Assembly (NCBI GenBank): GCA_036426205.1
Contig: CM071568.1
Coordinates: 232,411,727 to 232,475,726, forward strand
DNA from: Ascaphus truei
Taxonomy: Eukaryota; Chordata; Amphibia; Anura; Ascaphidae
DNA length: 64,000 bases
Direction: 5' to 3'
In this document: positions 1 through 11,529 of the stretch, one piece after another
Position numbering within the stretch: the first letter of the stretch is position 1
Layout of the letters: the number at the start of each line of letters is the position of its first letter
Notes under the pieces: generated by a model
Databases searched by the model: none
Seen by the model: only the letters and a program-made list of their open reading frames with translations
Told to the model about the DNA's origin: nothing
Translations under genes and position numbers: made by a program

Positions 1-1380
1 TATATACTTTAGAAAATGAGACAGAATATTTTAAGCAAATATGCCAAAGGGAAAATGTTAATATATCCAACCCTACAGCAGCACTTTTAATTCACTACAT
101 CACTTCTCTTTGGGATGTGAATTGTTGCATGCTGCATGTAACTCTTCAATTAATATTAATTATTCATCTCAAAACTGGCCCACTATTGACAGTTGTAATA
201 CTAATAATAAGGAGATCTATTTTTAAATGTTTTATTATTGTGGTGTTGATGTTGCAATTTTTTGCATTTAATACAATTCAATCATTTGTATTCATGTATG
301 GAATGAATGTCATACTTGAAAGAAATAATTAGTAGTAATATATATACAGTAGTAATATGAACAATTCTCTCTCTATATTTTTTTAATCTCGTATTAGGCT
401 AAAGCATAGTTGTGGATTCGCCTCCCTGTTTAGTGCCAATAAATACTTCCATCACACCCTTGCCATTCCAGTTTTAAGAACCACCTTCTTCTGCACCTCC
501 AACTCTGTCACTTTCTCTAGTATGAGTTTTTACTATGTATAGTAGATACTAAATTCATTCATACGGAAGCAAGGTCAAATATTTTTCCTAATTAAAGGTG
601 CCTCTATCAACCTCTGAACAATAGTTTACATGCTATGAACATATACAACTAAATTGATAACATTTTGGATAATTCAAATAATGGATATACTGTAGTTAAA
701 AGTATTATTGTAGATAAAACATTTCATTAGAGACAAAAATCCTACCTGAGTCAAGATTGATTTTTTCCATATTTACAACCACTAGGATGAGGAGGAATGT
801 GCAAGGGTAGGCACCAAAGTAATGCAAACTCTTCAGAATTGGTTTGCACATTTTTTAGTCAATATTTTCAAAAATGTCACAAATTAGCAAAATATTTTGC
901 ATTCTTTTAAATGAAAGAAAAGAGGTAAAATGTTGCTTTTTTAACGTCAGTAGTTTTGACTAATACGTGATATGTTAGGATACGTTTTTGAGAGTTTTAC
1001 GCCCTTCCTCAGGTCTGTTAATACTGGTTTACAAAAGATTCCATTAGTATAATACAGATGTAAAATCCAAGATAACAATCAATCCCGTATTGTCTGATCA
1101 GAGAAAGAGATTAGAACTCTCCTTCACTTAATTTTTTGCATTTCTTTTTTGTGCTAATTTTATTGTTAAGAATTTTGAATATTTGGTGGTTTCTTCTACA
1201 TTTTTTTAATTATTTTCTTAGATAATTAATAATGATATTTTTACATTCTGTGCTTATTAAATTCATGCATGTAATAATTGAACTATATGAATGATAGCTG
1301 CATGTTTTATTTTCTTGTTTTTGTAAACATCTACAGGTATCTTTGTCTGTATTTGCATTCTGATCATTTCTACCTGGTCA
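1..1380. other. AT-rich stretch, no gene seen
   Basis: No open frame with recognisable protein similarity, no RNA gene and no clear repeat ends are visible. The single short open frame near the start has no recognisable domain. This looks like intergenic or intronic vertebrate DNA. Confidence 0.5.
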
Positions 1381-1514
1381 GCGTGTCCATCTGCGAGTGC
1401 GTGCATTGATTCCTACCTTGGACAAAGGACTTTCAAAGCATAGCTGAATTAATTGGGAACCCCTTCAGTCTACATCTGCGTCCCCCCACAGGCAGGCTCG
1501 TATGTCCCAATAGG

Positions 1515-1815
1515 CTAAATTGGGGGGTGGGGGCGGCATCTTGGCGACACGCCACATGCATTTACCACCTCAAGAACATTTGTGAAGGAGGTGCTCCATC
1601 GACACCCTCCTCCTCCAGTTTTGTGATGTCACATAGTGACACGGTGCCATGACAACTCGACGTCACGTTGCCATTACAATGCAATGTCATGTTACGTCAT
1701 GGCGGCATTTTACACCACGTGACATTGTAGCATAATTTGATGCTGCAGCGCTGGAGGAGGAGAATGGCGGCGGCAGCAAAAAGGTGAGCGCCTAAGGGTG
1801 CACCACAGGTAAAAC
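1515..1815. mobile_element. CpG-rich MITE candidate
   Basis: The stretch has several GACGTCACGTTGCCAT-like and ATGGCGGC-like segments in both orientations, with a CAGCGCTGGAGGAGGAG block. Its interior resembles that of the hAT MITE at 14480-14828, which also carries GACGTCACGTTGCCATAG and GGAGGAAGCCGCCGGAG. I could not fix the terminal repeats or a target duplication, so membership is inferred from the interior alone. Confidence 0.35.
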
Positions 1816-1929
1816 CGCAAAGCCTTTTGTGTCAGCTGAAGGGCAGCCAAAGGGTTTCAGCTATTTGCTGAATAGTATGTTAATGGTACAGCTGCTCTGT
1901 TACAATCCAAAACACACCAACCTTCTGAT

Positions 1930-2203
1930 CCCCTGTACCCAATGTTTCTACTTACCCTTCCTTATAGAGTGCAAGTTCCTTTGGGCAGGGCCTCTTCCAA
2001 CACAACATATTGCAGGCCTACCTCATATAATTCCATGTTATCCGTGTGAATAACTGTTACATACGCACATAATCATATATTATCTCTAACTGTCATGACA
2101 TTTCTGTACATTGAATGTATTACAACTGTTCATGCAACTATGTATTACAACATCCTGGTAAAACACTGTATAAATAAATACAATCTTTGCTTTTATAACA
2201 CCT
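1930..2203 (+). mobile_element. L2/CR1-like LINE 3' tail
   Basis: The text reads GTGCAAGTTCCTTTGGGCAG followed by a long A/T-rich tail, and ends CTGGTAAAACACTGTATAAA then TAAATA repeats. This resembles L2-clade 3' ends, which have a TAAGCTC(T)TTGGGCAGGG-type block and a short terminal repeat. A second tail with CTGGTAAAACATTTTATAAA lies at 27000-27115. No coding portion is attached. Confidence 0.4.
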
Positions 2204-2939
2204 TGTGTTGGACATATTTGAATTTGTCTAGTTTGTAGTGTTTTGTACTGTTTCTTTAAAGTAATTTCACATTACATGCTGTACTATGTAGTGTACTAAT
2301 TCTTTTCGCCATGTTCTTTTGATCAGTTTATAGATACACATGGATATTTAAAGCTGCAGTTCAAGCTGCCGTTTTTAATTAAAAAAAAAATTCCATTCAC
2401 CAAGTGCATCAATACATCTACACACTGACAAGTGATTAGCTAAGTTGCCCATTGATCCGTTTTCCTGTAATCGATCGCTGAAGATTCAGCTCAGGGTTCT
2501 TTATATCACTGATAGGGCTGCAGAAGATTTCCCAAGATGCAAAGTTGTGTTTGGAAGATCATGTGACCAGGCAGGCACAAGATACATTGCGCGCGCGCAA
2601 CCCTCAACATAATCCCCCTTCAAAATCGGAAAATAAGGAAAAAAAACTTTATTTCTAAACAAAATGGACATCAACAGAGGCCTCCACGAGGGTATGCGGC
2701 CGCGCTGTCAGCACAAGGATGCGCACGCAACCGTCAATACAATCGCCCTTCAATTTTTAAAAACTTTATCCTAAAAGGAAATTCACAAATGCGCAACCTA
2801 ATACAACACGCGATGCGCGCGCAACTCACAAGATGGCGACGTCCCGTCGCAGATGGAAAGCTGGAAGCTATCACAACGCGATTTGGATTGGCTAATCCCT
2901 GCATAAAAAAGAAAAAGGCACAGCCGGTCCACATCTATT

Positions 2940-2979
2940 GAGCCTGAGGAAGTCCCGTTCCGGACGAAACGCGTTGCTC
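2940..2979 (+). ncRNA. Hammerhead ribozyme motif (PLE type)
   Basis: Core parts in order: stem I strand GAGC (2940-2943), CTGAGGA (2944-2950), stem II GTCC/GGAC with a six-base loop (2952-2965), GAAA (2966-2969), a minimal C-GC-G stem III (2970-2973), cleavage-site TT (2974-2975) and stem I partner GCTC (2976-2979). All invariant core bases of CUGANGA and GAAA are present and stem I pairs fully over four bases. The known family role is self-cleavage of PLE transcripts. Activity here is inferred, not shown. Confidence 0.8.
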
Positions 2980-3274
2980 TTTTCTTCAATTGGGACATTT
3001 TTTAGCATATTTCAGAGGAGGCAGAGGTGTAGTCGTAGCTCCCCATCCGGACGCGGAAGGAGAGACCCCCTACCACTATACACCACACTACTCCCCTTGC
3101 TTTTTATTTCCCTTAGAAGCCTTTGGTTTCTGTTTTTATATTCATGTTTTTATTTAAAATAAAGTTTTTACCCTGTTTACCATAGTGTCATTTAATCTGT
3201 GTTCACCCCATCATCAGCTTTAGGGGCACATAAATACCAGGAACAAAAGTGTAAAGAAACCACTAGGAGTGTGG

Positions 3275-3682
3275 ACTCACACTGGCCCGTGTGAGTATTG
3301 TGTTATATCTTATTATTTCCCCCCCTCATCAACACCCACAACCATTTGAAAGTTATCCCTAACGGGCAACAATAAGATACCAAGATAGGAGAAGACTCAC
3401 ATTAGCCCGTGTGAGTGCTTGATCATACTGTACCATTACATTTTAATGGTTTAATACTATACCATCCTTCCCCATATTGTCGCCTCTATATGCATGTTAT
3501 CTTTACCCTCTTTTTATTTACATGAGAGGAAATCCCCCTGGAGGGGTACACCAAATGAATGAAGAAAGCTGAATATACACCAAGAAGAGGAGTCTAAATC
3601 GCAGATGAACATATCACTCCAAGGCGACGGGAAACCCAAAGAAACCTTGATGTGACTGAACTTACACAAGGCCGTGTAAGTT
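3275..3682 (+). repeat. Three short hairpins in the PLE 3' region
   Basis: Imperfect palindromes of the form ACTCACACTGGCCCGTGTGA lie at 3275-3296, 3395-3416 and 3659-3682. The first two are 120 bp apart and the third follows after 264 bp, which suggests a decayed tandem repeat with a unit of about 120 bp. The same hairpin occurs twice in the PLE at 58255-59030. Confidence 0.6.
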
Positions 3683-4477
3683 ATATATTCTTTTATCCTT
3701 CCACCCACACATACACATTAATGTATGTATACCTTTTGAATTTGGTATCCACCCCGTGAACCATCACTTTAATAGATGTGTTAACTACTCTATCCGTATC
3801 GATCACTAGAGATTTTACACTGCCCGTTTCCTATAACTGTGCTCCCCCATTCTTTTTTGTATTCAGGCACAAGATACAATTGGTGCACTGCTAGATTGAG
3901 GGAAAGGATCAAGAGCCAGAGCCTGTCTCAGAAGAGGAAGGGGATGTGACTTTGTAAATGGTTGCTATAGAAACAAAAATACTTGTTACATTAGAATACA
4001 TTAAAAATGTCTTTAAAATATTTTTTTATTTTTTTAAATGCTATAAGTATTTTCTCATAGTACAGAACTGATTTATAAAAAAAACACACATGTAGGATTT
4101 TGCTTGAACTGCATCTTTAAGTGCCAACATGTATTTTATATTTATATGATCATGTTATTGTTACTTTTGTTTATTTTAACTGGTAGAGAAACATGTATCA
4201 AAGCCATTATTTAAGGTATGTTACTATGTTACAATGTGGAAAACTATGTATACTTTACAAAAGGAGGAGAGAGGATTTAACACATTATTGTACACTGAAG
4301 TTAAATGTACGTTTTGTAAACAGTTAATTATCATTTTATTCAGTAATCCCGGTGCCATCATATGATACTTAAACCATAGGGTACTTAAGCTGTTTGTTGT
4401 TCCAGGGCCGCCGACAAGTTTCCTGGAGCCCAGGACTACAGTTTTCACCGGGGTCCCCGTGTTGGTGGCCTTGCGAG

Positions 4478-4900
4478 CTCCCCCTCTTTCTCTTACACTC
4501 CCACTCACACACGTCCTCGCTCTCCCCCTCAATTTTCTCCCCTTCTCACACTCCCCTGTCTCATCCGCTCCCCCTCACTATTCCTCTCTCACTCATTCTC
4601 ACTTCCCCCTTCTCTATCACTCTCCCCATCGTACTCTGCTCTTCACTCTCTTTCTCTCTTCACCCCTCTCTCTCTCTTCCCACACTCTCTCTTGCTCACT
4701 CTTACAGTACTTTTCCCCCTATCTATTACTCTCCCTGTCTTACACTTCCTCTCTCTCTCTCCCCATCACACACACTCTCTCTCCCCATCACTCACTCTCT
4801 CTCTCTCTCTCTCTCCCCATCACTCTCTCTCTCCCCATCACTCTCTCTCCCCCTCTCTCTCTCTCTTTCTCTCTCGTCTCCCCCCTCCTCTCATGCACTC
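4478..4900. repeat. CT-rich low-complexity tract
   Basis: The tract is made of CTCTCTC, CTCACTC and CCCCTCTC runs. It keeps long frames open on both strands, and these should not be called genes. Confidence 0.9.
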
Positions 4901-4959
4901 CCCCCACCCTCCACTCACTCAATTGCACTCCCTCATTCCCTCCCTCCTCACACTCAACT

Positions 4960-5240
4960 CCACCCACACACAATTTCCCCTCCCCACCACAATATACTCA
5001 CAAGTCCTCCCCTCCACCACCACAATATACACACAAGTCCCCCCTCCCCCACCACAATATACACACAATTCCCCCCTCCCCCCTCACAACAGTATAGAAA
5101 CACTTTCCCCACTCCGCATCAAAATATACACATAATTCCCCCCTCCACAACCACAATATACACACATTTCACCTCCACCACAATCTACATGCAATTTCCT
5201 CCTCCCCCCCACAATGTACACACAATTCCTCCCCCTCTCC
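4960..5240. repeat. Minisatellite of CCACCACAATATACACA type
   Basis: About eight degenerate units share ACAATATACACACA joined by CCCCTCC-rich spacers, with a period of roughly 30-36 bp. The preceding CT tract and this array together keep a long serine/proline/histidine-rich frame open. Confidence 0.8.
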
Positions 5241-6090
5241 CCAGCACAATATAAATACAATGCCTCCCTTGCTCACAATACACACACCTCATTTTACCTT
5301 GAGGTGGAGGCCTCTGGTGCCACGTGGTCGGGGAAGTTGGGAGGAGAAGGCCATGCAGCAGCTGGAGAGAGCTGGGGCCCGGCAGCCACAGGAGTCCAGC
5401 AGCCGCAGGCAGAAGTTTTGCTGAAATTCCAATGCCATCCCGCTGGGCCCCCAACAACTGCCCAGTCTGGGACAGTTGGCCCAGCTCTTCCCTGTCCCCT
5501 CCCCTGTAGGCAGCCCTGGTTGTTCTACTTTTATGCATTCATGTGTCCTACTGTTGTCATTTTTTTGTGTGTGATAAGACTGCTGTATATACACAAGTAG
5601 ATTGTATCAAGTTGAAACTTAATTGATTTTGTCATTTTGTTTAGCTAAACAATGGCAGTGTAATTAGTTCAAATAGATCATGGGGAAGAACAATGATTAC
5701 TAGATAACATTTTAAATAAACAGACCCCCACAGAAAATTGAAAGGTACTTCTCTTTACAAAACAAGCAAATGAGTAAAAATGTTATTTAGAGGAATAACA
5801 TCTTTCTACGTTGATAAATTTATGTGAAAAATAGTTTTTTTTTTTGCCACAATATAGGACTTCCCCTTTAACTGTGCCGAACTGCTACTACCTCTAAATG
5901 CCTTCCATACATACAGAATACTGCTTCTGTGTCTTTAGGAGGAGGGGAACATGTAAGCAGGATTGATGGATAGCGCAGAGTGAGCGTATGAAAGTGTCAA
6001 AGTTGGGGTCACAATATTTTGCACAAACTTTTCTATTTCTTTGCAAACCCGCAAAAGTTTGTTTGAACATTGTTGTAAAAATCATGCAAA
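5241..6090. other. Unassigned stretch with a G/C-richer block at 5285-5535
   Basis: The G/C-richer block holds GGGCCCCCAACAACTGCCC and GGCCCGGCAGCC. It resembles repeat sequence, but I cannot name the family. No supported gene is present, and the rest is AT-rich and featureless. Confidence 0.35.
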
Positions 6091-6091
6091 A

Positions 6092-6166
6092 TCTTGGAGA
6101 GAGAGAGAACGAGAGAGAGAGAACGAGAGAGAGAGAACGAGAGAGAGAGAACGAGAGAGAGAGAAC

Positions 6167-6219
<53 letters not shown>

Positions 6220-6297
6220 GCAGAGAGAGAGAACGACAGAGAGAGAGAGAGAGAGAATGAGAGAGAGAGAGAATGAAAGAGAGAGAATGAGAGAGAA
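6092..6297. repeat. GAGAGAGAAC / GA simple repeat
   Basis: There is a tandem array of GAGAGAGAAC units (several near-perfect 10-14 bp units), then pure GA, then GAGAATGA units. The Arg/Glu-rich frames across it are artefacts of the repeat. Confidence 0.95.
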
Positions 6298-6309
6298 CTA
6301 TTTCACTAG

Positions 6310-6404
6310 AGTCCCAAGTTGCTTATATACTGTACCACCCCAAACACCCTCTCCACATCTTGTATAAAGGTGTGTTTGGGGTGGTATATAAGCATCTTGG
6401 GACT
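6310..6404. repeat. Near-perfect foldback hairpin
   Basis: The left arm starts AGTCCCAAGTTGCTTATATA and the right arm ends with its complement, TATATAAGCATCTTGGGACT. The arms are about 38 bp with few mismatches, separated by a loop of roughly 20 bp. This is typical of a small foldback MITE, but no family assignment was possible. Confidence 0.75.
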
Positions 6405-8290
6405 TTTGAACGAATTCGCAACAGTTCAACCTTGCTAAAAATTTAATTTTTACAGCAGATTCAACCTTTGTCTAAAAGTTTTCCTATCTCTATTAGAAAT
6501 CTTAATTTAAAGCGCTAATGCTCGAATTTTTACAATTTGTATTTTTGCAGTACAGTGCTATTTCTAACTTCTCAATTCCTGAGACATGTACCCTTTTATA
6601 TGACCATGTGATCTGAGGAAAATTATTTGTATCTCTGCTGATTACTTACCTAGAGATGTAGCCAACGTTATTGTAACCTGTGCCACACTCCCGTGGGTGA
6701 AATAGCACAAAGCTGTTTCAAAACAATACCTGCTTCTCCTGTTGGCACGTTGTTTATGTCCAACTGCAGCGCTCCATGTGCTACAGTAACATTGGCTACG
6801 CCTGTAAAATTCTAAATGTGTAATATGATTTTCTTTTTCAGTTCTGTCATGAAGACCAGAGTTCCAGAAATATGCAGCCAGGATTCCAAGTGGTGGAATG
6901 AATACATCTAACATGTTACTGTTACGTGTTCAAAAATGAACTGGGAGTTATACTGATACAATGTAATTGTGTTGAATAAGGATAGCCGAATTAGTCAAAA
7001 TCTGATTATTTAAAAAAAAAAAAAACACACATGTAAGATGTTGCCTGGATTGCTCTTTTAAACATGTTTTATATGGCTCTTGGGGGTCTCAATAATGCCT
7101 GCATTATATGTGAAAATAAAGTTTTCATAAATATTGTTGCACATGTTCTTTCCACCACAATTTTACACATCTTAAGAAGAGATTGGGATGGTTTCACAAA
7201 CTCAGGGTCTAGTTCTTTTTTCCCCCATTGTATAATCATGGGAAAAACACTTTATCTCCCTGTGATTCAGTGTAACCATCTGTAGAACTAGGAGTTCTAT
7301 ATACTGAACATACAGTAACGTAGGCCAGCAAAAGTAATATGTACAGTAAGCATGTCATCAATCTACTAACTGAAGGATCTGATTTTAAATAAATTATAGC
7401 AAGAAACAAAAGGGTGCTGTTCTATAAGGTGACATATCGTTGATTTGGTGCAACAGCATGGAAAGCCCCATTTATTTAAATGCGGCTTTCCGTACTGTAG
7501 CACAAGATCAGGACGAGTGCACTTTAAAGGATAAGGCCCAAAGAGAGACATTCTTAGCTATGACCATTCTATGATGTGTATTGTAAAAATATAGAACAAA
7601 TAGAATAGCACATGGAACAAATAAAAATGGAATGAACATGCAAAGTGGAATAACTTCATTGTTGCACACTGACAGTTTTAGCTGCATTACATGTTATATA
7701 ATGTAAGTAGAAATGGGTCTTGGTTATAGATTACTGGGTGCGTGCAGTACAGGGCAATACTCAATATTCAAAACACAAGCCAGATGTGCAAGTACTAAAT
7801 GTTACTTTGCAAAAAGAAAACATTGCATTCATCTATATAATAGATGTTGCACTAACATGATATTAATCAGTCACAGTAATTATAATTTTTTTTAACTCTA
7901 CTAAGCTTATCTTGACAGAATATTTTACATAGCTTGTTTGTCTAAAAGTCATCCAATCATGTCTCTTTCAAGTATGTACAGATGTCAATACAATAAAGAG
8001 ACAGATGTGGTTTCCTGATACTGGTTACTGTGGTTAAGATGTGTTAATTGAAAGCCTGAATGTAACTATGCCCTTAGTTTGATGTAATCTGACAAAAATG
8101 ATCATAGGATAAAATTGCTTCTTGCTGATCCCCACCTATCTAACATCTTAACTTGCGGGAAGATTGAGGCAAACTGCACCAATTTTCTGCTCCCAACTGC
8201 TGGATAATGGACACTTTGCTTTGCTCTTTCCCTTCATTACAGCACAGGTCAGGGCTGTTAACAGGGGTTCTTGCCACTTTTGACAGATAG
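6405..8290. other. Mostly unassigned AT-rich DNA
   Basis: A TTAA MITE right-end fragment (7008-7063, with ACACACATGTAAGATGTTGC then TTTTAAA) and a weak MIR-like stretch near 7245-7285 (CACTTTATCTCCCTGTGATT) are visible. Otherwise I see no gene or structured element. Confidence 0.4.
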
Positions 8291-8293
8291 TCA

Positions 8294-8522
8294 GTCACTA
8301 CCAAGATGAATGGCACTAGCCACATGACCACTTAGTAATATGTCTTGTTTTTTTCCCCTCTAGGACTTATAAAAGCTCTTATCGGTAAAAAAAGAGTCAC
8401 TTTATCCTTTAACTCTTTCCAGATCAAGGTTTTATGGTCTGTAAAATTCCATATCAAATATGTTGTAGTACTTTGTTTCAAATAAGATTTGTTTTTCCAA
8501 AATTTCCTATACAAAACATCAC
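8294..8522. repeat. Direct repeat, copy 1
   Basis: The segment begins GTCACTACCAAGATGAATGG and ends ACAAAACATCAC. It is repeated at 8978-9205 in the same orientation with only a few differences. The copies lack TG...CA ends, so a short LTR element is unlikely and a tandem duplication with a 684-bp unit fits better. Confidence 0.85.
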
Positions 8523-8977
8523 TATGTCCTGTATTTCTGTTCTATTCCGATAAGGTCCCAGTATATATATATATACATACATCTCGTGGAAAGCTGCTGT
8601 TTCGGGATGAAAGATACCTTTATGTACTTTGGGAAATTTGTAAGTACAAATTTCTCTGGATTTTACTAAGAACTCACTGAATATCCAGTTTTTTGAAAGG
8701 CATATTTGCACAATTTTGCTTGTGTTTTTCTTTCCACATATATATCTGCGCTCCCCACAAACATCCTGGATACCTGACACTTTTGGATTGAGGAAAAGCA
8801 ATCTACATGAAGGGTTGAAGCTGCACCTTATTTTATATATTTATTCACTACCAGTATATCACATATTCACCTTCAGAGTTTGAATTTTCACTATTATTTA
8901 AGCTCTTATTATAAGTCACTTATTTACCATTTAGTAATAGATTTAAGCACCAATAGATAACTTTTTTTGTTTGTATG

Positions 8978-9205
8978 GTCACTACCAAGATGAATGGCAC
9001 TAGCCACATGACCACTTAGTAATATGTCTTGTTTTTTTTCCCTCTAGGACTTATAAAAGCTCTTATCGGTATAAAAGAGTCACTTTATCCTTTAACTCTT
9101 TCCAGATCAAGTTTTTATGGTCTGTAAAATTCCATATCAAATATGTTGTAGTACTTTGTTTCAAATAAGATTTGTTTTTTCAAAATTTCCTATACAAAAC
9201 ATCAC
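8978..9205. repeat. Direct repeat, copy 2
   Basis: This is the second copy of 8294-8522. The differences seen are small indels in T and A runs and single substitutions, so the duplication looks recent compared with the surrounding transposons. Downstream of the repeated part the sequence differs (ATTAAACAGATTT). Confidence 0.85.
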
Positions 9206-10121
9206 ATTAAACAGATTTAAACGTAATTATTTTTGCACGGCAGTAAGCTATATGTTTCATTTTCAAATTCATTCTGGTAAAGACATATTACAATATAAAA
9301 AAAACAGCATTGAGGACTATTCACTGGAATATCTAAATATTGCAGGCTGTCGCCAACAATGCGCTCTTCAGTATTTTCTCAGCATCCTATAAAGAGCATG
9401 ACTATGGTGATAATGGCAGATACCAGTAGAATTAGGTTTCTAACTCAGAAAAACATCCTACCTATTGATAGTAAATAAAAATACCACTTTTTGTGTATGT
9501 GCATGTCTCGGACAGGTCTGTAGCTCTGTCTTTTCTCTGTCTGAGTCATGCAAATGTACAACTGGTATTTTTATTTGCTGTACATTGTATGATGGAGGGT
9601 TTTTGACACATTTTTTTACCCACCATACTGTAACTTTTTTTTGTTACTTTTTTTTTAACATTTTTAAGACAGGTTCCCAAGATATGTAACATATATCACA
9701 TAATACATTTTACAGAACAAAGAATGGGGGTTAATGGGGGGACTAAGAGGGGGGAAGGAGGAACGCGGGTTGCAAGATAAATACAAGACATAGAATGCTA
9801 CTATTAACATTTATATATATACAGTATATTCTTTCAGAATTAGGACTCCAATAGATCAATATATCACCTAGAATCTTATTTGCTTATTATACCGTGTAAA
9901 CCAGGGCTCCAAAGTATCAATAAATCTATTGGTGGAGTCGAGAAGATAAGTCGACATTCTCTCCAGGTATGCCACATCCCATATTTTATTATAAACACAC
10001 TGGAAAGGGGGCGGGGTTTTGTGTTTCCAGAAGCGAGCAATGGAGCATCTTGTTGCATTGAAGATATGGGTAATTAATTTAGACTCCAGGTTGCTAAAAT
10101 TGGGAATTGGCGCACCCAGAA

Positions 10122-10560
10122 TCACAAAGAGGGTGTTTCTAGGAATACAGAAGCCAGACACTCTTCTGTCAATTGAAGAATTTTGTCCCATAGCAGATTA
10201 ATTTTAGAACATTCCCACCAGATATGTAGGATGGAGCCCCGGTTGCCACATCCCCTCCAACACATAGGTGAAACACTTGGGTAAATGTAATTTAATTTAA
10301 CCGGGGTGTAGTACCAACGATATAGAATTTTGTATATATTTTCCTTAATCACTACACAAGTAGAGTTTTTACCTGCTGCCTCCCAAATATCTCGCCACGT
10401 TTCTATATCTATAGTTATGTTCAGGTCCCTTTCCCATGCCGACATATAATTGTCTGTTTTAGGGTCACAATGGATGATACGGATTGCATGGTAGAGGACA
10501 GAGGTGATTCCCTTGGTTAAAGATTGGGTGCTCCCAGGATTCAAATTGGGTCATTCTAGT
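10122..10560 (-). pseudogene. L1 ORF2 C-terminal fragment
   Basis: The translated segment has a YRWYYTPVKLNYIYPSVSP stretch followed by the Cys/His pattern C-x3-C-x7-H-x4-C (CWRGCGNRGSILHIWWEC), which is characteristic of the C-terminal zinc-knuckle-like domain of L1-clade ORF2 proteins. The upstream end is cut by the palindromic transposon inserted at 10578. Reading continues on the far side at 17165-17428. The start shown is not a real initiation codon. Confidence 0.8.
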
Positions 10561-11529
10561 GGTATTTTTTCTTGATATTTAGGGCCTCGTGCAGTAAGGC
10601 CCGATAAAATCTTTTCACCAAGTGTGGCGGATAGGTGGGGATCGGCCTTTTTTTGGCAATTTGCCCTCGCAGTATTCAGTAAGGGCCGAATCCTTCCGAT
10701 CCCTGCCGAAGCACTGCGAAAGCAAAACTGCCGATGAGCCTGTGCCGATACAGGCTGGCTCCCGATAAGCCTTCTGATAGGCCTTTTCTGCCGATAGATG
10801 TTTGCAGCAGAGAGAGACAAGCCCCTCTCTCAGCGCAAACATCGGCAACAAATAAAGTATTTTTAAACAACTTTTATTCATAGTGTACATGTGCAGGGGG
10901 TCTCCGGAGTTGAACCGCATTGGTTTCAGGTCGGGGGACCCCCTGCTCCCCGAGATACAGCCCCCTTTATGAGGTGCCGGTATCCCTCTGCGTTTAAAGC
11001 TCCCGATCACGTGATCGCGGCCTGTAAACAAAGCAGAGGGATACCGGCACCCCCTAAAGGGGCCTGTATCTCGGGAAGCAGGGGGTCCCCGGACCTAAAA
11101 CAAAAACGCTTCAGCTCCGGAGACCCTCTGCACATCTACACTATGAGTAAAACACACACATCAATAAAGACTCGTTCCTTACCTTACAGGGTATCTGCTA
11201 CGGTAGCGAAGCAGCATTAATATTTATTTAATAATACTGTACAGTGAGCAGGGGGTCCCCCGAGCTGAACCGCATCACTTTGTGGACCAGGGACCCTCTT
11301 CTTCCCGAGTTACAGGCCCCGGAATGTGTCATCGGGTGGCAGTGTCGCCGCCATCTTTATAGCGTCCCATTCGCGACGTGCCCGCTATAAATATGGCGGC
11401 GACACTGTAACCGATGCCCCAAACCGGGGCCTGTAATTCGGGAAGCAGGGGGTCTCTGAGACACAAATTAATGCGGTTCTGCTCAGGGGGCCCCCTGCTT
11501 CCGCACAATATTATTAAAAATTCATAAAT

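Larger units (their letters stand above)
2587..3865 (+). mobile_element. Penelope-like element fragment with 13-bp target duplication
   Basis: The 13-bp sequence GGCACAAGATACA stands at 2574-2586 and again at 3866-3878. The second copy of the host MITE (near 62848) reads straight through this position, so the 1279 bp between are an insertion. The insert starts with a CGCGCG-rich stretch, carries a hammerhead core at 2940-2979, and then has an A/T-rich body with three copies of a short ACTCAC...GTGAGT-type hairpin. Hammerheads in terminal regions and target duplications of this length are known for Penelope-like retroelements. No RT or GIY-YIG coding sequence is present, so this is a terminal-region-only or heavily truncated copy. 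Confidence 0.7.
2347..4120. mobile_element. TTAA-flanked MITE interrupted by a PLE insertion
   Basis: The left end reads TTAA followed by AGCTGCAGTTCAAGC. The right end reads GCTTGAACTGCATCT followed by TTAA. The two 15-bp ends are inverted repeats with one mismatch, and TTAA on both sides is the target duplication expected of Kolobok- or piggyBac-type elements. Removing the insertion at 2587-3865 and one copy of its duplication leaves about 480 bp. A second, truncated copy lies at 61700-62951 with the same interior (GATCATGTGACCAGGCAG, ATTGGTGCACTGCTAGA), and a right-end fragment lies near 7008-7063. No transposase is encoded. Confidence 0.75.

Noticed and set aside
4394..5254. 286-codon Ser/Pro/His-rich open frame
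   Set aside because: It lies entirely in a CT-rich tract and a minisatellite, and two other frames are open too. No domain or codon signal.
5988..6367. Arg/Glu-rich open frames
   Set aside because: Direct product of the GAGAGAGAAC repeat.
8294..9205. Short LTR retrotransposon (TRIM)
   Set aside because: The direct repeats lack TG...CA ends, there is no 5-bp duplication, and no primer site is seen.
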